Assembly: GCF_002775205.1 (NCBI RefSeq)
Contig: NC_036454.1
Coordinates: 10,126,882-10,190,881, forward strand
Reading direction: 5' to 3'
Source: Xiphophorus maculatus
Taxonomy: Eukaryota; Chordata; Actinopteri; Cyprinodontiformes; Poeciliidae
Length of the DNA: 64,000 nucleotides
How positions within the stretch are numbered: the stretch's first letter is position 1; each line of letters starts with the position of its first letter. The position numbers and the translations under genes are program-made. Of this stretch, positions 51,401 to 63,400 are shown piece after piece. The notes beneath the pieces are model-generated. The model made no database searches and was not told the origin of the DNA. It saw only the letters and a program-made list of their open reading frames with translations.

Positions 51401-54400
51401 CCAATGCAGGTGGTACTCCACCACCCAAACATCAAACCTGGACTTCTGTGCAAAACCAGTAAGTGTTTTTTTTTAAACAAGTATTTGTTTCATGTTCAGA
51501 AAGACTGTGTTTATTTTAGTTTTTATATAAAACATATTTCCTGCAGAAAGCAGTTTTTAAATTAAACTTAAAATGTCTGACGAACATTGTTGATGCTACT
51601 TTTACAAAAGCACTTCCTTTGAAGTGAGTATTTAGCAAGACTGGTTGTCATTTATAGATTGAGGAAGCAAGTTACCTTTTCAGGGCGAGTACGCAACACT
51701 AGTTCTTGTTCTATCTTTTCCAAGTTGGTTTTTTTCTCTATTTGTATTAAAAATGTTCTGTGAAAAAAAATCTAAAAGCCTTTCATGTTGTAGATGATTA
51801 TTTATATTACAGAGAAATAACATGATTCACAATACTCCAGTCAATCTCACATTCAAATGAAACTTATCTCCTAATCTTGAACAACATTTATGTGGGTACT
51901 AGAAAAATTTAGATTCATTTTTCCTTCAGTCATCCAACACACCATCTGTTAAATATGAAGACTGACGTGGAGTAACACTATGATATGGTACAGCAAATAT
52001 TCACAATTTGGTGAATGTGGTAATAAAAACCTCAAAAGCATACCCAGCAGTGAGCTGTGATTATTCTCTTGAAGCGTTCCCTCAAAGGCGGAAAAAGGGA
52101 AAATAGTTGCTACAGATCCTTTCTGATGGACAACAGTCCCACTCCAGGCGTATGCTCCCACTGCTCCCAGCATCATCATATCCTAAAAGCACAATGGAAC
52201 CAGTAAAATGTCATAAACATCAACACATTGTGGCTCATTAATTTACCAACACAGAGTTTCCAAATAAAATGTGACTAATTTAACTGGAATGAAAAAAAAA
52301 GGAAAATGGTTTTTAAAGCTGTGGGGGTTCTCTAACAAAGATACTGAGACTCTGTGGCCATATTAATTCTCCTTTTAACAAGTAGAAAGGACCAAATGTA
52401 GATACATCCACCAATAATTACATAATGTATATTTCTTCTACAATTGTATTATTTCTGTACCTGCTGCTTGGAGTAGTATGCACTGAATCCGACCTGGGAC
52501 ATCTCCATCTGGAAGCTATCTGCCTCTTTTCCAGTACCTTAGGCAAACAGAGCACAATAGAGAAGTTAAAAACAGGATGGCTGCTCAACAGTAGCAATGA
52601 AATGTGCACTTTCCACTTCTCATCTCTGCGATTGTCCCCTACAGAACATGTACATCAACAGAAAAACAAAATAGAAATAATATGCACCCTCTATGCTGAA
52701 GATGCGTTTTCCTAAAGTCGCAGCGATGGTGGAAAGGACTGCTTCTTCTGACACATTGAAGAAGTACTTCTCTGTGGGTTCACTGGCAATGGATTTGATT
52801 TCCTGGATGAGATTTTTTGTATCTATGTTGTTTCTGATGTAGTAACCCAACACCTGAGGAGCAAAAAGGAAATGCCCAACTTATACATATTGATATAAAA
52901 TTAATCAGAGCGAAACAACAATAATCAATGCAAAGGTCCAAGGTTCACCTTTCAACAGGGAGATTATTTTTTTAGGATTTGTAATGCCTATTATTTTGTA
53001 AATAAAAAACAAACAAAAAAACATCAATTCTGGTATTTTTACAAACTGAACAAGTGTAGTCAAATTTTCTTCGGCGTGACATTATTCTGCAAACAATACA
53101 TTTTTAACGGCTTTTTACACAAATTTACCAGGGAGTAGGCCTGTCACAATAAGCAATAAATCAATTAATCACATGATAAGGTAAAAAAAACCCTCAAATT
53201 TCTATTTGAATGATTTATTGTTGTTGTTATTCTATTTCTACTAAAAATTAGATGACAAAAATCTTCAGTCTGGTGTTTTGGTCTAAATTAGCCCTTTTTT
53301 TGACAAACAATTTTGTTTACGGAGACTAAGTAATTAATTTTATTTGCTGTTTTATTTATTCATTTGGAATATTTGAAATGTTTTCCAGCTCGTGTTAAAT
53401 GTTCATTAGAATATAAAGTTTATTCATTTTTAAGAATGCATTATTCCATTACCATTGTATTACTTGAAATGGTCTCAAAACAGCAATATTATAATTTATT
53501 GCAATAATTTCTGGAAAAATTTATCATCCAGCAAAATTTGTTATTGTGACACGCCTACCAGGGAAGTCAAGAATTTTGAAGCCACTGAACGCATTCCAGG
53601 CTTCTTATTTGTCTTGTTTCAAAGCGTCATCTGATGTTTGTCTGTTTGAGATTTTAACCTACTCAATATTTAGAGTACATAATAATTAATCACATACCGC
53701 AATACCAAATCGAATGATGCCTTGCTTGTCACACTCAGCGATGACGCTGTCTCTTTTGTAGCTATCATGCGACTCCCCATCAGTAACAACCACCATGACT
53801 TTAGCAGCTTCAGGTCGGCCACCGTTGCTTGCAGAAAAAGCTTCCTTACTGAGGTAAGGTTACAAACAAAAGACGTTTTTACAGTAAGATAATTCAATTC
53901 AATCATTTGTACAACTCCAATTCACTATGTGATGACAAGACACTTTACAATTAAAAAACAACATAATGAAAAACTAGAAAATTTCGGAAGAAATTTAGAC
54001 GGGGCCTGCCAAGGCGCGCCCGTGGGGTTTTGGGCCCGGCGTCGTCGCGCCACAAATCGGCGTCGACGCCAAAGAACGCCGCGACGTGATCAGTGGCACG
54101 CGGAGAACCGCAAGAACGTTAAGTGAGGCGGACGTGCACCGTTCGGTACGATTTAAAATTTTCTCGAGGCTTTTATTTTGGAAGTTTTGTTAAACTTCAT
54201 TTCAAAGGGCCAAACTAATCCCATGCGTAATAGTCCTTGGGTTAAAATAGTTATATAATGCTGAAAACAGCAATTACATGATGTAAAAATATTCAAGGCT
54301 TTTATTTTGAAATTATTATTATGCTCCATTTCAAAGTTCCAAACTAATCCCATGTGTAACAGTGCTTTGGATGAAAAAGTCATATACGGCCAAAAAGAGC

Positions 54401-57400
54401 AATTACATGATGTAAAAATATTCAAGGCTTTTATTTTGAAATTTTCAGTATGCTTCATTTCAGAGGGCCAAACTATTCCATTGTGTAACAGTGCTTTGGA
54501 TAAAAATGTCACATAAAGCCAAAAACCGCAATTACATGATGTAAAAATATTCAAGGCTTTTATTTTGAAATTATTATTATGCTCCATTTTAAAGTTCCGA
54601 ACGAATCCCATGTGTAACAGTGCTTTGGATGAAAAAGTCATACAAAGCCAAAAAGAGCAATGACCTGATGTAAAAATATTCAAGGTTTTTATTTTGAAAT
54701 TATTATTATGCTTAATTTTAAAGTTCCGAACTAATCACATGTGTAACAGTGCTTTGGATGAAAAAGTCATACAAAGACAGAAACAGCAATTGCATGATGT
54801 AAAAATATTCAAGGCTTTTATTTTGAAATTATTATTATGCTCCATTTTAAAGTTCCGAACTAATACCACGTGTAACATTGCTTTGGATGAAAAAGTCACA
54901 TAAAGCCAAAAACAGCAATTACCTGATGTAACAACATTCAAGGCTTTTATTTTGAAATTATTATTATGCTCCATTTTAAAGTTCCGAACTAATCCCATGT
55001 GTAACATTGCTTTGGATGAAAAAGTCATATACGGCCAAAAAGAGCAATTACTTCATGTAAAATATTCAAGGCTTTTATTTTGAAATTTTCAGTATGCTTC
55101 ATTTTAAAGTTCTGAACTAATACCACGTGTAAGAGTGCTTTGGATGAAAAAGTCAAATAAAGCCAAAAAGAGCAATTACGTCATGTAAAAATATTCAAGG
55201 CTTTTATTTTGAAATTTTTGTTAAGCTTAATTTTAAAGGGCCAAACTAATACCACGTGTAACAGTGCTTTGGATGAAAAAGTCACATAAAGCCAAAAACA
55301 GCAATTACCTGATGTAAAAATATTCAAGGCTTTCATTTTGAAATTATTATTATGCTCCATTTTAAAGTTCCGAACTAATCCCATGTGTAACATTGCTTCG
55401 GATGAAAAAGTCATATACGGCCAAAAAGAGCAATTACGTCATGTAAAATATTCAAGGCTTTTATTTTGAAATTATTATTCTCCATTTTAAAGTTCCAAAC
55501 TAATCCCATGTGTAACATTGCTTTGGATGAAAAAGTCATATACGGCCAAAAAAAGCAATTACCTGATGTAAAAATATTCAAGGCTTTTATTTTGAAATTA
55601 TTATTATTCTCCATTTTAAAGTTCCAAAGTAATCCCATGTGTAACAGTGCTTTGGATGAAAACGTCAAATAAAGCCAAAAACAGCAATTACCTGATGTAA
55701 AACTATTCAAGGCTTTTATTTTGAAATTATTATTATGCTCCATTTTAAAGTTCCAAACTAATCCCATGTGTAACAGTTACTGAGTTAAATCAGTTATATA
55801 CAGCCCATAGCAGCAGTAGTTCTAAAGGCCAGTTCTCAGTCCTGATCTGTTTCAACTGAGGATAGATAGAACTACAGCGATGCGTATTCGTAGTCCAAAT
55901 CAGCAGCCAATAGCCTCTTGAGTTCCGTTGCTATGGCAAATAATGGTCTCAGCAGGTGTGAGCTCTGAGCTGTGAGCTCTCAAACACACAAGTGTGTTTG
56001 AGCAAACACACTTTACTGAAAAAAAGCATTGGAAACAAATCCTTCTTGTTCGGGAACCGTAATACATATTCGAAAAGCGTTTCGAGCGTATGACAGTTCA
56101 ATGTGTCTTCTGCGATAGTCCCGAGATTCATATCTGTACCTCACTCAGAGCATTTACAGCGATGAGAGAAAGAAATGTTGTGCCCAGATATGAACCGAGA
56201 TGGGCTGTCACTGTAATTTCAGCAAAAATGAGAAAGTTTGGGTCGCTTAGAGGCAAATTGTGGACAAACCGTAACTGGTATCGACGAGCCGTCTTCACTT
56301 TCGAAGAGATCACAGACGTATCTACAAAATGAAATTTGAATGGCATTTCTAGGTGAATTTGTGACGACACAGCAAATCCTCAAAAATAGGGTATTTCTAG
56401 GATTTTTCCCATTGAGTTATAATGGGGGTTTTTTCGTAGTTTTTTGCGAATTATGTCGCCACGTTAAGCCCAAATCCCACCAAAAATAATAGCTCCAATG
56501 GCGTGAATTTTCTGCACGTTTTGATACCTCATTTGTAGGTGTGCACGCAGCGGTATGAGCCGCATTAACGGTTACGGAAGAAAAATAAAGAACTAGAAAA
56601 ACAAAATTTCGGAAGAAATTTAGCCGGGGCCTGCCGAGGCGCGCCCGTGGGGTTCGGGCCCGGCGTCGTCGCGCCACAAATCGGCGTCGACGCTAAAGAA
56701 CGCCGCGACGTGATCAGTGGCACGCGGAGAACCGCAAGAACGTTAAGCGAGGCGGACGTGCACCATTCGGTACGATTTAAAATGTTGTCAAGGCTTTTAT
56801 TTTGGAAGTTTTGTTAAACTTCATTTCAAAGGGCCAAACTAATCCCATGCGTAATAGTCCTTGGGTTAAAATAGTTATATAATGCTCAAAACACAAGTGG
56901 CTGATGTAAAAATATTCAAGGCTTTTATTTTGAAATTTTCAGTATGCTTCATTTCAAAGGGCCAAACTAATACCACGTGTAACAGTGCTTTGGATGAAAA
57001 AGTCAAATGAAGCAAAAAAGAGCAATTACATGATGTAAAAATATTCAAGGCTTTTATTTTGAAATTTTCAGTATGCTTCATTTTAAAGTTCTGAACTAAT
57101 ACCACGTGTAAGAGTGCTTTGGATGAAAAAGTCAAATAAAGCCAAAAAGAGCAATTACGTCATGTAAAAATATTCAAGGCTTTTATTTTGAAATTTTCAG
57201 TATGCTTCATTTCAGAGGGCCAAACTAATACCACGTGTAACAGTGCTTTGGATGAAAAAGTCAAATAAAGCCAAAAAGAGCAATAACATGATGTAAAAAT
57301 ATTCAAGGCTTTTATTTTGAAATTTTCAGTATGCTTCATTGCAAAGGGCCAAACTAATACCATGTGTAACAGTGCTTTGGATGAAAAAGTCAAATAAAGC

Positions 57401-60400
57401 CAAAAAGAGCAATTACGTCATGTAAAAATATTCAAGGCTTTTATTTTGAAATTTTCAGTATGCTTCATTTCAAAGTTCCGAACTAATACCACCTGTAACA
57501 GTGCTTTGGGTGAAAAAGTCACATAAAGCCAAAAACAGCAATTACCTGATGTAAAAATATTCAAGGCTTTTATTTTGAAATTATTATTATGCTCCATTTT
57601 AAAGTTCCGAACTAATCCCATGTGTAACATTGCTTTGGATGAAAAAGTCATATACGGCCAAAAAGAGCAATTACGTCATGTAAAATATTCAAGGCTTGTA
57701 TTTTGAAATTATTATTATGCTCCATTTTAAAGTTCCGAACTAATCCCATGTGTAACAGTGCTTTGGATGAAAAAGTCACATAAAGCCAAAAACAGCAATT
57801 ACCTGATGTAAAAATATTCAAGGCTTTTATTTTGAAATTATTATTACGCTCCATTTTAAAGTTCCGAACTAATCCCATGTGTAACAGTGCTTTGGATGAA
57901 AAAGTCACATAAAGCCAAAAACAGCAATTACGTCATGTAAAATATTCAAGGCTTTTATTTTGAAATTTTCAGTATGCTTCATTTCAAAGGGCCAAACTAA
58001 TACCATGTGTAACAGTGCTTTGGATGAAAAAGTCAAATAAAGCCAAAAAGAGCAATTACATGATGTAAAAATATTCAAGGCTTTTATTTTGAAATTTTTG
58101 TTAAGCTTCATTTCAAAGGGCCAAACTAATACCATGTGTAACAGTGCTTTGGATGAAAAAGTCAAATAAAGCCAAAAACAGCAATTACATGATGTAAAAA
58201 TATTCAAGGCTTTTATTTTGAAATTATTATTCTCCATTTTAAAGTTCCAAAGTAATCCCATGTGTAACAGTGCTTTGGATGAAAACGTCAAATAAAGCCA
58301 AAAAGAGCAATTACATGATGTAAAAATATTGAGGGCTTTTATTTTGAAATTTTCAATATGCTTAATTTTAAAGTTCCAAACTAATCCCATGTGTAACAGT
58401 GCTTTGGATGAAAAAGTCACATACCGCCAAAAAAAGCAATTAGCTGATGTAAAAATATTCAAGGCTTTTATTTTGAAATTTTCAGTATGCTTCATTTCAG
58501 AGGCCCAAACTAATCCCATGTGTAACAGTGCTTTGGATGAAAAAGTCACATAAAGCCAAAAACTACGGTGGCCGACAGGTGCAAATGCGCAGCAAAAGAG
58601 AAAACATGCAAACAAAAAAGAAGACACCCCCGAATGAAATGCAGCAAATAAAAAGAGAGACGCAAACACCCCCGAATGAAATGCAGCAAATAAAAAGAGA
58701 GACGCAAACACCCCCGAATGAAATGCAGCAAACAAAAAGTGTTGAAAACGGAAGTGCTCCAGACCACTAGGGGGAGTCAAAGAAAATAGTATTCATTTCT
58801 ATGGGACCAGATGCAAGATTCTTCTTCTTCTTCTTCTTGGTATTTATTGGCGGTTGGCAACAAACTTACAGTAGCATTACCGCCACTTACCAGTATGGAG
58901 TGTGGTTCGAGATGGTCTATAAACTTTCACTTTCTACCTTTTCCCTCCATTAACTCCTGATTAAACATACCCCCACACATACACACCTGCTTATATTATC
59001 CAACTTGCTTATAGCTTTATATACCCCTCTTTGATATTCTTTACACACTCACACCCAACTTGCTCTACTCATATCCTATGAAATAGCTTTGTTTTTTTAA
59101 GATACCGAATAATTATTTGAATATGTCTACTCCCGAAATCTCTCCTCAAAAATTCTATTAAATTAAACCTTTCTTTAATACCTACACACTCTCTCAGCAT
59201 GCATCTTCTCTCTTCTTCATACTTACAACACTCTAAAATAACATGCTCTATTGTTTCAGACTTCTCACAATAATCACACTTTCCAGATGCAAGATTCAGA
59301 GAGATACCTTTACTTTCTTTCAAATTTCTTTCTCTGAATCTTGCATCTGGTCCCATAGAAATGAATACTATTTTCTTTGACTCCCCCTAGTGGTCTGGAG
59401 CACTTCCGTTTTCAACACTTTTTGTTTGCTGCATTTCATTCGGGGGTGTTTGCGTCTCTCTTTTTATTTGCTGCATTTCATTCGGGGGTGTCTTCTTTTT
59501 TGTTTGCATGTTTTCTCTTTTGCTGCGCATTTGCACCTGTCGGCCACCGTAAAAAACAGCAATTACATGATGTAAAAATATTCAAGGCTTTTATTTTGAA
59601 ATTATTATTATGCTCCATTTTAAAGTTCCAAACTAATCCCATGTGTAACAGTTACTGAGTTAAATCAGTTATATACAGCCCATAGCAGCGGGTAGTTCTA
59701 AAGGCCAGTTCTCAGTCCTGATCTGTTTCAACTGAGGATAGATAGAACTACAGCGATGCGTATTTGTAGTCCAAATCAGCAGCCAATAGCCTCTTGAGTT
59801 CCGTTGCCATGGTAAATAATGGTCTCAGCAGGTGTGAGCTGTGAGTCATACATGCTCAAACACACAATTGTGTGTTTGAGCCTACACGTTTTACTGAAAA
59901 AAAGCATTGGAAACAAATCCTTCGTGTTCGGGAACCGTAATACATATTCGAAAAGCGTTTCGAGCGTATGACAGTTCAATGTGTCTTCTGCTATAGTCCC
60001 GAGATTCATATCTGTACCTCAGTCAGAACATTTACAGTGATGAGAGAAAGAAATGTTGTGCCCAGATCTGAAATTCTATTCAAATACATGGGAGAGAGCC
60101 TCAGACAGCCTCAGAAAATCCTGTCGCATGACTTTGCTCTGAAGCACCGTGACAGAAAACCGTACGGTCTAGATAAATTTCGAAAACATTTTACCGGAGC
60201 AGACAGGCGTATCAATGTCAGGACCGATTGTGATACTAATCGTGCGATATTTGTGGGCGTGATGGCGATTTCAAAAATGATTTGGGCTGAAAAAGTTGTC
60301 TTCATCTCTCACTCTAAGCAGCCAGAGACGCACTCTAACTTTAGGAAAAATGAGAAACTTTGGGTCGCTTAGAGGCAAATTGTGGACAAACCGTAACTGG

Positions 60401-63400
60401 TATCGACGAGCCGTCTTCACTTTCGAAGAGATCACAGACGTATCTACAAAATGAAATTTGAATGGCATTTCTAGGTGAAATTGTGACGACACAGAAAATC
60501 CTCAAAAATAGGGTATTTCTAGGATTTTTCCCATTGACTTATAATGGGGGTTTTTTCGTAGTTTTTTGCGAATTATGTCGCCACGTTAAGCCCAAATCCC
60601 ACCAAAAGTAATAGCTGGAATGGCGTGAATTTTCTGCACGTTTTGATACCTCATTTGTAGGTGTGCACTGTTAAGGAAAATGATTAATTTTAGTGCTAAA
60701 AATACACTTAATCTTACAACATGTGTAAAGGGATAGCCAACACTTTATTTGGAACAGTTTTCTGTGGAGCATGGGGGAGCTCACAACAGCAGACATTCAA
60801 ACAAAACAGGGCCTTTTCTTCCCCATTGACACAACAGAGCAATAAATTTGCATTCCAATGGGAGTGGGGGCTACGCAGGTGTCTGTGAAATCTCATCTTA
60901 GGACGTTTGGCTCCAGGGATCTTCCGTATCAGGCAGAGATGACCACGGGGTAGTCCGCCCTCTGCTTAGATAAAAAACAGGCACCTTTGCTATAAATCAG
61001 GGGGCCTGAGGGAGTTCTAATTGGACGAAGAACGGAGCGCCTTTTTTGCATATATTAAATAGGGAAACTCCTCTTCGGTTTAAAAACTCCAGGCCAGAAA
61101 ACGGAGTTAGAGTTTTTTTCCATCTTTTTACTCCACGTTGGGCGCCTTTGTCTGTCTTATGTGTTTTGTGTTTGTCTGTCTTCCCCTTGTGTGTTTTTAT
61201 TTTTATGAGAAAATGCATATCTCTGTTCCTCTGCAGCTTTGTTGTCGATTGCTTTGTATGAGATTAAACTCTGTGATCTGTGACGTCAACACGCTTTGTT
61301 GTTGTTTCGGTTTAGCAGCACGCGGTCGCTGCAGGTCGTCCACGGAGAACGTCATTCGTCAAGAACTCGGGAGAGAAAAGAGGAAAAAGGAGCCAAACTT
61401 TTTATCCAAAGCTAGCATTAAATGTCTTTCTCTTTTTTAATAGCACCCAGCGGTACGAGCCGCATTAACGGTTACGGAAGAAAAATAAAGAAGAAGAAAG
61501 AAACACTTTCTCCGACAATAGTAATAGGTTCCTGCCATTGCTTTGCATGGCAGGCCCCAATTATAATAATACTTAAAGAGACGCTTCTCTCCGACAATAG
61601 TAATAGGTTCCTGCCATTGCTTTGCATGGCAGGCCCCAATAACAGTAACTCTTTATGTGACGGGGTGTGCATAAGACTGACATGACATAACACCTATTAT
61701 GAACATGAAGGAGTCTTTATGAATGTTTACGACTGTTGTCATGAGGTGTCATGAGGTAAATAAAGACACTTTCAATGCAAAGTTGCTTTAAAAGTTGCAT
61801 TAAAAGTCCATTAAAATTGCCAAGTTTAATTATTTGGTAAATAATGACACTTTTAATGCAAAGTTGGTACTTTAAGTGGACTTTTAATGCAACTTTTAAA
61901 GCAACTTTGCATTAAAACTGTCATAATTTTCCATATGATACTTCATGACAACAGTCATAGACATTCATAAAGACTCCTACATGTTCATGACAGATGTTAT
62001 GTCATGTTTATGACAGTGACATGTCAGTCTTATGCACAACCTATCAAATAAAGTTTTACCAAAAATAAACCTTAAGAAAAGAAGAAAGGAAGAAATGACC
62101 AAGCCACTAAGTTAAGAAGTAAAAAAAAAATCAGACTCTGCATGTATTTTAAAAGAAAAACTGTGTTTACTATCAAACCAACCTGGCAAATGTGATTGCG
62201 GCGAAGGTATTGGTAGAAGTACCATACATCTGTGTGATTTTGGATGCTGCATTAAGCATCTGGTTCTTGTCTGTGTAACGATTCAGTTTGAATTCAACCT
62301 TTTGGCCATCACTATACTGAATGACGCTCATCTATTGTGAGATAAAAAAAATACATTAAAAAGAGCATTCAAGCATTGTTGTAACTCAATTGCTCAAGAG
62401 TCACCTGTGTACTTTGAGGCCCGATATCTAAAGAAGGTATCAATTTGCGCAGGAACTCCGTCATTGGTTGCCATGGATAAATGCTGTTTGAGCCGTCCAA
62501 AACAATCACAATGTCCATCAATCCTGAACATGCTGTAGATTAGAGGGAAGGCTGGTTAATGCATCATTAAAAAAAGAAACAACACTCTAAAAAAACTGTC
62601 TAACTTTTACTGAGCCACTGGTTTAGGTTTTTTCCACTGACAAAAGCAATATTTGTTTGATAGTATTTTGCCTATAAAAATTACCTATCAAGTTTCCTTG
62701 AACTGGTTAAGATAGATCTATGAACTATACAACACATGTTCATTCTATTTTTACACATAATCATAGATAATGACATTTTAGTCTGGTCAGTTCTGTCTAT
62801 TTTAAGCTCCTTTCAGGATTAGCTGTTTTTGAGCTTCATGTCACTTTAAATCCAAATAAACGGCAGCTGGCCATGACCCCCAACCCAACGTTTACACTGA
62901 TACGTGAAAACGGCTGCAAACAGATGTGCAACTATAGAACCTTACATCTTTGAAAAGCACAACCTCCTGCACAACCAGAAAGATTGCAGCAAGTGGTTTC
63001 TGTCTAGTAATTCAACAACACAACAATTGTCTTCGCCAGCAGCCATTGTACATAGTGGTAAAATCAGCTACCAAAATATGCTAAAGTTCTGCTTGGGTTG
63101 CTAGGTAAAAGAGTTGGACTTGGCTAGGGTTGCTAGGTAACAACGCAGTGCCCGTGAAATGTTGCTTAACAATCAGGAGATTTTTTTACAGCAAATTTCC
63201 AGACACCAAAAATATTAACTTTTTACCAAAAAATTTTAACTTTTTTTTTTTACCAAAAAAGTGAATGGAAGATTTTTTTAAGTGCTTGGGCTGCTTTTAG
63301 AAGTGGTTGAAACCAGTACAAAGTACAAAGAAATTTGACTTTAACTATCTTACATCACCAAGGAAGGACAGATGGTAGAGGTTATCAATGATGAGGACTT

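Larger units (their letters stand above)
42453..53697 (-). other. itga2: itga2 introns longer than 300 bp without recognisable features
   Basis: The introns at 42,453-43,758, 44,383-44,825, 46,213-47,073, 47,743-48,780, 49,151-50,278 and 50,991-52,043 were read and hold only AT-rich sequence. Exceptions are a hairpin at 46,702-46,732 and a 28-bp duplication at 46,863-46,917. The intron at 52,854-53,697 carries a MITE. Confidence 0.5.
56593..61491 (-). mobile_element. Helitron-like module 2, interrupted by two insertions
   Basis: It has the same architecture as module 1, joined head-to-tail: its CTAG end sits at 56,593-56,596 directly against the 5' end of module 1. The GC-rich head is 56,607-56,780. 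The array is 56,790-58,563 plus a remnant at 59,558-59,650, and the tail is 59,651-61,491. It contains a foldback element (58,564-59,551) and an LTR-like insertion (60,669-61,442). Without these, the length difference from module 1 is explained by about two extra 129-bp copies and about 220 bp of extra tail. Confidence 0.55.

Noticed and set aside
54153..54683. 176-codon minus-strand frame as a real gene
   Set aside because: It is a product of the 129-bp tandem repeat; frames are broken by 128-bp units and no start context, splice sites or known domain are present.
54166..58563. CRISPR-like array of regular repeats
   Set aside because: The 129-bp units are contiguous with no unique spacers, and the surrounding DNA is vertebrate with introns.
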